Below, one piece after another: positions 17,931 to 27,747 of a stretch of 45,085 nucleotides of DNA; positions within the stretch are counted from its first letter, which is position 1, and every line of letters starts with the position of its first letter. This DNA comes from Acidobacteriota bacterium. Lineage in GTDB: Bacteria > Acidobacteriota > DATKUA01 > JAFGBY01. The translations under genes were made by a program, and so were the position numbers. The notes beneath the pieces were generated by a model that saw nothing but the letters and a program-made list of their open reading frames with translations, was not told the DNA's origin and ran no database searches. The DNA is taken from NCBI GenBank assembly GCA_016932915.1, contig JAFGBY010000114.1, forward strand, positions 1-45,085, in the 5' to 3' direction.

Positions 17931-20900
17931 TGAAACTGCCTGAGATATCAATTAAGAACTATCAGTTCACAATAATGTTATACCTCCTGCTTGTTACCTT
18001 TGGTATATTTTCATATCTCTCTATGCCCCGTTCGGAAGACCCTTATGTAGAATTCCCAATGGCTGGAGTCTGGGTCATAGCGCCGGGAATTAGTACAATT
18101 GATATGGAAAGCGCTATCGCGGATCCGCTTGAGGAAAGGCTGAACGGAATCGAGGGTATTGATCTTATCCATTCCAGTATTGAGGATGGATTACTCATGG
18201 TTCAGATGGAATTTGAAAGCGGAACAGATATGGAACAGACCAAGACCAGGATAGAGAGTGAGCTTACCGAGGCAGAAAAAGTATTTCCATCCGGTGTAGT
18301 GGATACCGAAGTCTGGACAGCGGACATTTTGTTTGTAAAAGTCCTTCAGGTTGCGGTTTCAGGGAAAAACTATGAGCTCAGGGATCTCTGGCATTATGCA
18401 GATATGATCAAAACAGAGATCCAGAATGTTGACGGCGCGAAGGATGTTGAAGTTCTGGGTTACCCTGGTGAAGAAGTACAGATACAGGTCAATCCGGAAC
18501 GCTTGTCGCAGTATAACATACCTCTTATACGCATATATGGTATTTTACAGGCTAACAATACTAATATCCCGGCTGGCGAAGTATATATTGGTAATCGTAA
18601 ATTTAACCTTCGAACCAGCGGTAAATATGAATCTTTAAAGCAGATTGGCGAAACCGTTATCGGTGCTTATGAAGGTAAACCGGTTTATCTTAAAGATGTA
18701 GCGACAGTTGATTATGTGTACGGAGATCCGAGATATAAAATCAGGTATAACGGAGATAATGCGCTGGTCGTTGTTGCCGAACAGCAAAAAGCGAAAAACC
18801 TTCTGAAAATAGACGAGGACTTTAAAAAAGCATTGGATTCGCTTAAACAAAGACTTCCTCGTGATCTGAAAGTTGATGTCTTTTTTGCGCAAGCGGATTC
18901 AGTAAAAAGAAGGACAAGCTCATTTTTTATGAATCTGCTGCAGGGAATTATCCTGGTTGGCGTTGTAGTTTTTCTGATTGTAGGGAAACGTCCTTCGATT
19001 GTTATTATCCTTGCGATACCTGTATCACTGATAACCGCTATAGGTATAATCAATATATCGGGATTCTGGATTCAGCAGATGACAATTTCTGCCCTTATCA
19101 TCTCACTTGGTTTATTGGTAGATAATGCGATAGTCATAACAGAGAATATTCAAAGGTATATCGATAATGGATACAGCCGATTGGAAGCTGCAATCAAAGG
19201 CTCCAATGAAGTCGGTTGGCCGATTGTCTCAGCTACAGCAACAACCGTGCTGGCATTTGTGCCTATGATACTGATGAAGGATCATGCTGGTGACTATATC
19301 AGGTCAATGCCTATTGGTGTGGCAATAACACTTGCATCATCACTATTGATAGCTTTGACATTATCACCCTTGCTTTCACGTTATAGCCTTAAGCCGACAA
19401 ATAATCATAAAAAAGATTTTGCTAAAAATTACTTCATGAGATTTATAGAGAACAGGTACAAACCACTAATCAGTAAAGCGCTTCAAAAAAGGAAAATGGT
19501 TATACTTATTGCTGTTGTTGTATTTGTTATCACTGTGAGCCTGTTCCCGCTGGTTGGGGTGAGTTTTTTCCCACCATCCGATAAACCTTTGATGCTTGTG
19601 AATGTGAAACTACCTCAAAGCGCATCCTTGGAGAAAACCGAATCTGTAGTTAACGAAGTTGAAAAACTTCTACAAGATGAACCGTGGGTTATGAATGTTG
19701 TAAGTAATGTCGGTAGAGGCAATGCCCCGGTTTTCTATAATATGGGCGGAGCGAAACAGATTAAAAATTTCGGTCAGATTTTACTAATTCTTGATCCTAA
19801 GATAAATATTGATCAAATAACGGAATTCAGTAAAGAACTCAGAACAAAGCTGGATGTTTTTCCTGAAGCAAAAGTTGAGGTAAAACAGTTTATTGAGGGT
19901 TCACCAACTGATGCTCCTCTGGAAATTATTGTAATTGGCGAGGATGTGGATGTATTGAGAAAAATATCCCTTGATGTTGCAAAAATTGTTGAAGAAACTC
20001 CAGGGTGTATAAATGTAGATAACCCATTTGAACTGGCTTCAACGGATTTGAAACTCTCGATTAACAGGGAAGAAGCTATGATGTTGGGAGTCCAGATAGT
20101 TGATATCGATAGAGTAGTCAGGATGGCGGTCAGCGGGCTTGTTGTCGGAAATTACCAGGACGATAAAGGCGATGTATATGATATGGTCCTCCGTCTTCCT
20201 GACAGACATCAGAACTGGATCGAAAATATAAATAAGATTTATGTTCCATCCGCCAGTGGTTATGAAATCCCGCTTACCCAGGTAGCAAAAATTGAATTTG
20301 TGCCAGGGTACAGCATTATTCATCATCGTGACCTTCAAAGAGCTATTAAAATCAATGCGGATGCATTTGGGAGAGATGTAAAGAAAATAAATGATGAGAT
20401 TGCACAAAAACTGGATGCTTACGAATTTCCGGTTGGTTATAAGTATACTCTCGCCGGTGAAGAAGAGGCGCGTGGGGAATCGTTTTCAAGTATGATGACG
20501 GCTTCCATTATTGCGATCATAGGTATATTCGGTGTACTGGTTCTCCAATTCCGATCTTTCATGCAACCGGTTATTATCTTTGTTTCGCTTCCATTGGCTA
20601 TTATCGGTTCGATTTATGCTCTGCTTATAACCGGTTACACATTCAGTTTTACAGCTTTTGTAGGATTTGCGAGTTTGATCGGAATTGTGGTTAATAATGC
20701 GATCATACTCGTAGACTACACAAATAAACTACTTGCAGATGGAATGGAACTCGGAGAAGCGGTAATACAGGCAGGTTCTATAAGATTCAGACCGATTATA
20801 TCGACAACATTGACTACTATCGGCGGTCTACTACCGCTCACCTTGACCGGCGGAGAGCTCTGGGCTCCTTTGGGATGGGTGATAATCGGTGGATTGCTGG

Positions 20901-20983
20901 TATCAACGGTACTGACGCTGTTGGTTATACCAGTTATTTATTACATCCTGACAAACCATCTGAAAAAAGCAAAAGCACAATAA
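17930..20983 (+). CDS. Efflux RND transporter permease subunit (AcrB/MdtB-like)
   Basis: 1017 aa; typical sequences ISLGLLVDNAIVITENIQRYIDNGYSRLEAAIKGSNEVGWPIVSAT, GVSFFPPSDKP, GFASLIGIVVNNAIILVDYTN; start overlaps upstream stop (TAATG). Confidence 0.96.
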   Translation: MKLPEISIKNYQFTIMLYLLLVTFGIFSYLSMPRSEDPYVEFPMAGVWVIAPGISTIDMESAIADPLEERLNGIEGIDLIHSSIEDGLLMVQMEFESGTDMEQTKTRIESELTEAEKVFPSGVVDTEVWTADILFVKVLQVAVSGKNYELRDLWHYADMIKTEIQNVDGAKDVEVLGYPGEEVQIQVNPERLSQYNIPLIRIYGILQANNTNIPAGEVYIGNRKFNLRTSGKYESLKQIGETVIGAYEGKPVYLKDVATVDYVYGDPRYKIRYNGDNALVVVAEQQKAKNLLKIDEDFKKALDSLKQRLPRDLKVDVFFAQADSVKRRTSSFFMNLLQGIILVGVVVFLIVGKRPSIVIILAIPVSLITAIGIINISGFWIQQMTISALIISLGLLVDNAIVITENIQRYIDNGYSRLEAAIKGSNEVGWPIVSATATTVLAFVPMILMKDHAGDYIRSMPIGVAITLASSLLIALTLSPLLSRYSLKPTNNHKKDFAKNYFMRFIENRYKPLISKALQKRKMVILIAVVVFVITVSLFPLVGVSFFPPSDKPLMLVNVKLPQSASLEKTESVVNEVEKLLQDEPWVMNVVSNVGRGNAPVFYNMGGAKQIKNFGQILLILDPKINIDQITEFSKELRTKLDVFPEAKVEVKQFIEGSPTDAPLEIIVIGEDVDVLRKISLDVAKIVEETPGCINVDNPFELASTDLKLSINREEAMMLGVQIVDIDRVVRMAVSGLVVGNYQDDKGDVYDMVLRLPDRHQNWIENINKIYVPSASGYEIPLTQVAKIEFVPGYSIIHHRDLQRAIKINADAFGRDVKKINDEIAQKLDAYEFPVGYKYTLAGEEEARGESFSSMMTASIIAIIGIFGVLVLQFRSFMQPVIIFVSLPLAIIGSIYALLITGYTFSFTAFVGFASLIGIVVNNAIILVDYTNKLLADGMELGEAVIQAGSIRFRPIISTTLTTIGGLLPLTLTGGELWAPLGWVIIGGLLVSTVLTLLVIPVIYYILTNHLKKAKAQ

Positions 20984-21004
20984 GAAATAATTCTTTATCT
21001 TAAT

Positions 21005-21038
21005 CCGGCTGCATTAATAGATATGCAGCCGGTTTTTT
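21005..21038 (+). terminator. Rho-independent terminator of the efflux operon
   Basis: CCGGCTGCAT...ATGCAGCCGG followed by TTTTTT. Confidence 0.9.
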
Positions 21039-21068
21039 GTTAAAATCAGGTCTTAATCAGAGGCCAAT

Positions 21069-22517
21069 ATGGAATTTATCTTAACTAATCATTCTGACTA
21101 TGAATCTCCAATTATTGTAAAAGGTTCATCTGTAAAACTTTCTGACGATAGTAATTTACCCTCCGAATTTTTATCAAAAAAAGGAAACATTACTATTCAA
21201 GCCCACGGGAAGAACAAAAAGACCGAAGTGCTAATAGGTCTTGGTGATAAAAATACATCCAGTAAGGTAGATCTAACTGGGTATATGGCTAAAGCAGCGA
21301 AGATGCTCCAGGAAAGGGAGATAAAATCTGTAGCAGTTGATATTGATAGTTTTATATCAAAAAGCATAAAAGTCGTGCAAGTAATCGAAGCGGTTGTGTA
21401 TGGTTTCATACTCGGCTCTGCGAAGCCGGGAAGATGCAAGAGTGAAGAAAAAACAAATGATGTTTCCGAGAAAGTCGAATTACTTATAAAAAAAGAGATT
21501 GAGGAATTAAAACGAATAACGGCTGACCTGGAGATTATTGCAGAATATATCAACCGTGTTCGTCATCTTGCCAATCTTCCCGCCAATATAGCAGATGCTC
21601 AGTATATAAAGAATGAAATACAGAACATCATCGAAGAGAGAAAAATTGAAGGGATTGAACTGGAGATTCATGATGTCGCAGATTTAAAGCGACAGAAATT
21701 AAATCTAATTCTTGCCGTTTCGGCCGGTACAGAATCTGAGCCATTAATGTTGGAGCTGAAATATCGCCCAAGACTTGTAAATATATCATCCGACAGTCTT
21801 TTCATGATCGGGAAGGGGATAATTTTTGATTCTGGTGGTTTAGACCTGAAAAATGCTCAACAGCTCAGGGATTCAAGGGATGATATGACCGGTGGAGTAA
21901 CAGCCCTTATGGCAGTGCTCGCCGCGGCGGAACTCAAACTGCCACTGGGTATCACAGCTATAGTGCCGTTGGTTGAGAATCTACCCTGTGGCAATCCTAT
22001 GAAACCGGGAGATGTATATACCTCTTTTAAAGGAATCACGGTTGAGGTTGCTAATACAGATGCTGAAGGAAGGCTGATCCTGGCTGATGCTATGGCATAT
22101 GCTGAGGCAATCGGAGCGGAGCATATTATTTCTATAGCGACCCTGACGGGCAGCGCAAAGTATACCCTGGGTGAGGAAATAGCACCGTATTTAAGTGAAT
22201 CTGATAAGTTGGTATCATTGCTTGAAAAAGCTTCCGAGAATACTGATGAACCTCTCTGGAGAATGCCTCTTTGGGATGGGTACAAAGATAATATTAAGAG
22301 TGATATCGCCGATATATCAAATCTTGGTAAGTTTGGCGCAGGAGTGATCACAGCTGCATTATTTTTAAACAGGTTTATCGATAAAGCTGACTATGCGCAT
22401 ATTGATATTGCTGCTGTTGCAACCCCTGAAAAAAGAAATCCGGTGACGGGTAAAGGCCCGACCGGTTTTGGATTAAAATTGCTTGTTGAGATTGCCAGGT
22501 TAATGTCAAAATCCTGA
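21069..22517 (+). CDS. pepA: Leucyl aminopeptidase (M17 family)
   Basis: Metal/active-site motif VANTDAEGRLILADAMAYAE, plus GKGIIFDSGGLDLK and DDMTGG. Confidence 0.92.
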   Translation: MEFILTNHSDYESPIIVKGSSVKLSDDSNLPSEFLSKKGNITIQAHGKNKKTEVLIGLGDKNTSSKVDLTGYMAKAAKMLQEREIKSVAVDIDSFISKSIKVVQVIEAVVYGFILGSAKPGRCKSEEKTNDVSEKVELLIKKEIEELKRITADLEIIAEYINRVRHLANLPANIADAQYIKNEIQNIIEERKIEGIELEIHDVADLKRQKLNLILAVSAGTESEPLMLELKYRPRLVNISSDSLFMIGKGIIFDSGGLDLKNAQQLRDSRDDMTGGVTALMAVLAAAELKLPLGITAIVPLVENLPCGNPMKPGDVYTSFKGITVEVANTDAEGRLILADAMAYAEAIGAEHIISIATLTGSAKYTLGEEIAPYLSESDKLVSLLEKASENTDEPLWRMPLWDGYKDNIKSDIADISNLGKFGAGVITAALFLNRFIDKADYAHIDIAAVATPEKRNPVTGKGPTGFGLKLLVEIARLMSKS

Positions 22518-22582
22518 AATAGGAGAAAACGCTTTTTAGATGACTAAAAATATCAAGGTGATCAAAAGGAGATTGATTTAAA

Positions 22583-25069
22583 ATGAATTTCAAAGTTTAT
22601 TTTATTGGAATAGTAATACTTGTCCTGATAGTTGCAGTTATTTTTTTATATCCGGTTATTTTCCCGGATGGTAATTCAACAATGTATAATTTCATCGATC
22701 ATTTTGATTCAGCTCTAAAGGTAAATTTTAATCAACCCGAAGCTGTAAATAGTTATCTTCCTCAGATTGTACCAGGAAAGGGTAAACTGATTCTGGATTC
22801 TCTGGTTTCGTCTCTGGAACGGCCTGAAAATGTTATTTTACAAACTTCCGGTAAAGAAGCGAAACGTGATGGATCTTACGGGGATGGGGTGCTAAATCTT
22901 GATTTTTATCAGCGTGAAAGAGTGAAAAACCGGTTTGAATTCAGGTTTCGTTTTATTGATGATAAGAACTATTGCCGGATGATTTTTGAAACAGGATTTT
23001 ATGCGAGGCTGTTGATTGAACAATATAAAGACGGGAAGCAAGTTCTTCAAAGAGAATCATCGCTGAAAATTAAACATAATAACCAGAACAGGTTATTCAT
23101 TTATTATATCGGTGATTTTCTTTCTGTTGTATTGAATGAAAAAACTTTATACCAGGAACATAATAATAAACATATTGTTCAGGCTGGTAGTGTTTTAGTA
23201 TCCGCAGAAACCTCAAGTGAAAATGATAGGTTTGCCATATCCTTTGTTCCGTTTCCTGAAAGTTCAAGAATCGAGCTTGAAAAATTTGTTGAGGACAGTG
23301 ATGTCATTATGTTTAATTTTAAACAATATAATGCAGATGCTGTTTCGTGGAATGGCCTTTTCCCTGAATATAAAAATTCGGACTATCCGGATAATGAATA
23401 TATTAGAAGGGTTCAACTGAGAGATTTGACCCTGCAGTCGATATATTTTCTTCCCGGCAGTAGCCTTACGTATAAAGTTGAACTCCCAAAGAATGCAACT
23501 TTACAGTTTTTCCTTGCTGCTGCGGTCCAGGATACTAAAGAACTTGATGGGCATATTTTTTCTGTTTCCATTAAAGATCCATCAGATGATGATCAGAGTA
23601 TGTCACGGTCTTACAAGATTGCGGATTTTAAAGACTGCAATAACAGTTTTATTCCGTTTAACCTGGATATAACAGAATTCAGTGGGAAGATATGCGATAT
23701 AACTTTTAAATATGATGCTACTAACTTTAAAAAGTCTATACTCGCTTTGGGTTCTCCATCTATATATCAAGCAAGGGCAAAGAAAGAAAAGAATGTAATA
23801 TTGATCTCTCTTGATACTCTGGCCTCAGGGCATTTGTCTTCATATTCTTATGAACGGCAGACTACACCGGTAATCGATCAATTTGGTATGGAGAATACTG
23901 CATTTAAAACAGTTGTCGCTCAAGCGCCTTTTACTATGCCTTCTCATATGAGTATGCTGACTTCTCTTTACCCTAATGAAACAGGTTATATTCAATATGT
24001 TTCTCCGGCAGATCAATTGGCTGTGAGCCGTATTGGATTGAATATAAAAACACTTGCCCAATATCTACATGAAAACAATTTCAAAACGGCTGGTATTACA
24101 GGTGGCGGGATGCTCCTTTCTACCTTAGGGTTTGATAAAGGTTTTTCATATTATTTTGACCGCTTCAATCCTGTTAACGATGGTAAAGAGATGGTTGATA
24201 GGGGAATTGAGTGGCTGGAGAATAATAAGGCAAGCAAATTCTTTCTTTTTCTTCATACTTATGAAATTCACCAACCTTATTTCAGGGACTATTATGCAAA
24301 AGATCTGGATCCCGCTAAGGCTACTGAAAGAGATTTAGCTATAGCTCAATATGACAGCGGTATCAAATATATGGATGATCAAATGTCCAGGTTGCTCGAA
24401 TATCTGAAGAAAAATGATTTGTATGAAAATACTCTTATTATTATTACCAGTGATCATGGGGAAAACTTCAGGACTCTTTCAAAAGATGAACTTAATCCGG
24501 AATGGGGACATCATGGTGAAACGCTTTTTGATTGTGAGTTAAAAGTTCCGCTATTTATCGGTGGAGTAAAGGACTTTAAAACGGGAAAATTTATTGAGGA
24601 ACAGGTAAGCAGTGTTGATATCATGCCTACAATTCTCGATTACCTTGGGATTGAATACACTAAGGGAATAAGAGGGGTGAGTCTATTACCATTGGTTGCT
24701 GGTGAAAAAGGCATTCAGAGGATAGCTTATTCGGAAGCGGTACTTTTTGAAACATACCCTGGTTATGATCCCAGGTCCATAAGAGATAGTTCTTATAAAT
24801 ATATATATAATATGCCGATTGAGAACTACTGGAAAGATCGAAAGGTTATGGAGACAGAAGAATTTTATAACCTGAAAACGGATCCTGAAGAAACAAAAAA
24901 TGTCGCTATTTCTGAAACAAAACAACGATCAACATACAGAAGTCTTATTGACAAAATTATTAAAACCATCAAAGCAAATGAAAGGCTTCTCGAAAGATGG
25001 CACTCAGATAAGCTGAAAGATCGTCGGGATCTCGAAGAACATTTAAGATCACTTGGATACATCGGCTGA
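22583..25069 (+). CDS. Membrane-anchored sulfatase/alkaline-phosphatase superfamily protein with Thr at the nucleophile position
   Basis: N-terminal TM; NVILISLDTL..., APFTMPSHMSMLTSLYPNETGY, TLIIITSDHGENF, WGHHGETLFDCELKVPLFI, LGIEYTKGIRGVSLLPL. N-terminal ~350 aa is a separate beta-rich region. Confidence 0.88.
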   Translation: MNFKVYFIGIVILVLIVAVIFLYPVIFPDGNSTMYNFIDHFDSALKVNFNQPEAVNSYLPQIVPGKGKLILDSLVSSLERPENVILQTSGKEAKRDGSYGDGVLNLDFYQRERVKNRFEFRFRFIDDKNYCRMIFETGFYARLLIEQYKDGKQVLQRESSLKIKHNNQNRLFIYYIGDFLSVVLNEKTLYQEHNNKHIVQAGSVLVSAETSSENDRFAISFVPFPESSRIELEKFVEDSDVIMFNFKQYNADAVSWNGLFPEYKNSDYPDNEYIRRVQLRDLTLQSIYFLPGSSLTYKVELPKNATLQFFLAAAVQDTKELDGHIFSVSIKDPSDDDQSMSRSYKIADFKDCNNSFIPFNLDITEFSGKICDITFKYDATNFKKSILALGSPSIYQARAKKEKNVILISLDTLASGHLSSYSYERQTTPVIDQFGMENTAFKTVVAQAPFTMPSHMSMLTSLYPNETGYIQYVSPADQLAVSRIGLNIKTLAQYLHENNFKTAGITGGGMLLSTLGFDKGFSYYFDRFNPVNDGKEMVDRGIEWLENNKASKFFLFLHTYEIHQPYFRDYYAKDLDPAKATERDLAIAQYDSGIKYMDDQMSRLLEYLKKNDLYENTLIIITSDHGENFRTLSKDELNPEWGHHGETLFDCELKVPLFIGGVKDFKTGKFIEEQVSSVDIMPTILDYLGIEYTKGIRGVSLLPLVAGEKGIQRIAYSEAVLFETYPGYDPRSIRDSSYKYIYNMPIENYWKDRKVMETEEFYNLKTDPEETKNVAISETKQRSTYRSLIDKIIKTIKANERLLERWHSDKLKDRRDLEEHLRSLGYIG

Positions 25070-25185
25070 GGCAGGTGGAATCGGTCATCGGTCGAACAGG
25101 TTCGTCTTGTTATTTACCGTGCTGGAGTTTATTATATTTTATCAGATAAGTTTACCGGTTAAATCATTTAACCAAGGAGGGTAAG

Positions 25186-26799
25186 ATGTCCAATAAATTG
25201 TCAAAATATCTAGCCGTATTTTTTATACTTTTTCTATTTCTGCCGGTAGTTTTTGCAGAAAAGGAAACCAAGTATATAAAAAGAGCAAAAGTTCTTAATT
25301 CCCCAACAAATTATCCTGCAGGTATGACCTGGGATGGTAAGAATCTCTGGCTTTTAGACCGCAAGGATGGATTGTTGTTGAAACTTGATGATAAAGGTGA
25401 AGTAATAGAGACAATAAAAACGCCGGGGTATCGGCCAAGCGGCCTTACCTGGGACGGTGAACAGCTGTGGATAAGTGACCTTGAATCAAATTTGATATAC
25501 AGATTAAATCCAAAAAATAAAACCATCACAAGGACCATCGAATCTCCGGTTAGTAATCCTTATGGTTTAGCCTGGGATGGAAAATTACTCTGGCTTTTAA
25601 ATGCCAGTAAGAATAGCAGTATGTTAAGCAGTATTGACCCGGATGACGGTACGACAATTATCAGTTTCAAGGCTCCTTTCAGCTCAGGAACAGGACTTAC
25701 CTGGGACGGTAAATACCTTTGGGCGTCGGATAGGGTTAAAAACGAGCTTTATATGATCTGCCCTAAAAGTGGTAATGTTATCAATGTTTTACATGCCCCC
25801 GGGCCATTTACATATGGCCTTGCCTGGGATGGAAAAAATTTATGGAACGTGGATTATGAGACCGATAAAATTTACGGCCTTAATGTTGAAAAGACCGGGA
25901 ATTTTTACCTCTGGGGTGAGAAAAAAGAAAAGGTCATCTTGACTACGGTTATTAACAACCAGGGTAATGGGACAGTAAAATCATTTGATCTATATTATGC
26001 TGTTCCCCGTAACCTCGACACACAGAAAATTCTTAAAGAGATTAAATGGAATGTTCAGCCTGAGGAATACCTTACCGATAAATGGGGACAGAAAGTAGCA
26101 CATTTCCAGTTTAAGAATATCAAACCGGCCGGTGAGCGAAAAATTGAAATGGCTGTGGAACTGAAAACCAACGCGATCCGGTATATTATTTTCCCGGATA
26201 AAGTAACCGGTGAAATCCCTGCTGATATAAAAGCTAAATATCTTGTCGATGACCTTAAATTTGACCTTAAGAATCCGTATATCCAGGATCTTGCAAAGAA
26301 GATTGTGGGTGATGAAAAGAATCCATACTGGAAAGCGCGCAAGCTTTTTAATTATTTAATTGCTAATATGTATTATGACCTTTCCGGTGGTTGGAACACA
26401 GCCCCCACGGTTCTAAAACGTGGAAGCGGCAGCTGCAGTGAGTACTCTTTCTCGTATATAGCGCTTTGCAGGGCTGTAGGAATACCTGCAAGATATGTTG
26501 GCACTCTGGTAATACGTGGAGATGATGCTTCGTGGGATGATGTTTATCACCGCTGGACACAGATTTACCTGCCTGGTTATGGCTGGGTGAATGTTGACGG
26601 TAACCGAGGTGACAAAGATTGGCCTGGTGAACAGGCGCTGGCTTTCGGTGGTTACTCAAATTCCTTCCTGATGACGACTGAAGGCGGAGGTGGTTCACAA
26701 TACCTGAAGTTCAATTATAACTACGATTATTCATATTCAGCGGATGGAAGAGTTAATGTCCGCGTGAACCAGATGGCAGAATGGGAGCCGATTGAATAG
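25186..26799 (+). CDS. Exported beta-propeller/transglutaminase-like fusion protein
   Basis: Five repeats of G(M/L)(T/A)WDGKxLW; transglutaminase core GSGSCSEYSFSYIALCRAVGIPARYVGT...DDVYHRWTQIYLPGYGWVNVDGNRGD. Confidence 0.9.
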   Translation: MSNKLSKYLAVFFILFLFLPVVFAEKETKYIKRAKVLNSPTNYPAGMTWDGKNLWLLDRKDGLLLKLDDKGEVIETIKTPGYRPSGLTWDGEQLWISDLESNLIYRLNPKNKTITRTIESPVSNPYGLAWDGKLLWLLNASKNSSMLSSIDPDDGTTIISFKAPFSSGTGLTWDGKYLWASDRVKNELYMICPKSGNVINVLHAPGPFTYGLAWDGKNLWNVDYETDKIYGLNVEKTGNFYLWGEKKEKVILTTVINNQGNGTVKSFDLYYAVPRNLDTQKILKEIKWNVQPEEYLTDKWGQKVAHFQFKNIKPAGERKIEMAVELKTNAIRYIIFPDKVTGEIPADIKAKYLVDDLKFDLKNPYIQDLAKKIVGDEKNPYWKARKLFNYLIANMYYDLSGGWNTAPTVLKRGSGSCSEYSFSYIALCRAVGIPARYVGTLVIRGDDASWDDVYHRWTQIYLPGYGWVNVDGNRGDKDWPGEQALAFGGYSNSFLMTTEGGGGSQYLKFNYNYDYSYSADGRVNVRVNQMAEWEPIE

Positions 26800-26819
26800 T
26801 ATTTAAGAAAAATTCATCT

Positions 26820-26856
26820 CGGGCAATCAACACATCTTTGCTGATTGCCCGTTTTT
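26820..26856 (+). terminator. Rho-independent terminator
   Basis: CGGGCAATCA...TGATTGCCCG followed by TTTTT. Confidence 0.9.
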
Positions 26857-26962
26857 CATTCCTATCGGATTGACTTGGCTTTTTAATGTGATATCTTTTT
26901 TTCTTAGAGTCCATTGAATCAGAAAGAAAACGAATATTGATGCTGCTTTCGGGAGGTGGTTT

Positions 26963-27742
26963 TTGAAGGTAACGGTACTTGGTTCCGGTAGTTCCGGTAA
27001 CGCTACACTGGTGGAGAATTGCGAAAGCGCTGTGCTGATAGATGCTGGTTTTTCCTGCAGGGATTTAGAGACCAGGATAAGATTTATCGGTTCAAAGCCC
27101 GAGAAAGTAAGGGCGATAATTATATCGCATGAACATACAGACCATACTAAAGGAGCGGAGGTATTTTCCAAAAGATACAGGGTTCCGGTTTATATGAGTG
27201 AAGGAACCTGTGAAGTTGGTAATGTACCGCTGAAGAATGCATTTGGAGTAGAGCCCTTTGTGGTTGGGAATGAATTCTCGATTGACGGATTTAATATCCA
27301 GCCGTTCAGGATACCTCATGATGCGGTTGACCCGGCAGCGTTTGTAATAGAGAGAAGTGGTATCCGCCTGGGGCATGGTACAGATATCGGTTATATAAAT
27401 AACCTCATCAGGGATAAATTTAAAGACCTTGATATGCTGATTTTTGAATCAAATTATGATCCCGATATGTTGCGTAACGGGCCGTATCCCTGGTTCCTTA
27501 AACAGAGGATTACGTCGCGCAATGGGCATCTTTCAAACGATGAAGCAGCGGAATTTGTCGGGGAAATGGTAGGTGAGGACACACGCCATCTGGTGCTGGC
27601 ACATCTGAGCCGTACTAATAACAACCCGCAACTGGCGGAAAGAGCTTCACTACAGGCTTTAGAAGCCGTGGGAAACAGTGTAACGGAGATACATGTCACC
27701 AGCCAGTTTGAATGCTCACGCACTATTAACCTCGAGGAGTAA
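26963..27742 (+). CDS. MBL-fold metallohydrolase, YycJ/WalJ-like
   Basis: MKVTVLGSGSSGNATLVE N-terminus (TTG start), metal motif SHEHTDH, ESNYDPDMLRNGPYPWFLKQRITSRNGHLSN, HLVLAHLSRTNNNP. Confidence 0.92.
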   Translation: MKVTVLGSGSSGNATLVENCESAVLIDAGFSCRDLETRIRFIGSKPEKVRAIIISHEHTDHTKGAEVFSKRYRVPVYMSEGTCEVGNVPLKNAFGVEPFVVGNEFSIDGFNIQPFRIPHDAVDPAAFVIERSGIRLGHGTDIGYINNLIRDKFKDLDMLIFESNYDPDMLRNGPYPWFLKQRITSRNGHLSNDEAAEFVGEMVGEDTRHLVLAHLSRTNNNPQLAERASLQALEAVGNSVTEIHVTSQFECSRTINLEE

Positions 27743-27747
27743 AGATA

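Noticed and set aside
25084-25100. Short tandem ATCGGTC-ATCGGTC
   Set aside because: Only two 7-bp copies in intergenic DNA; too short to distinguish from chance.
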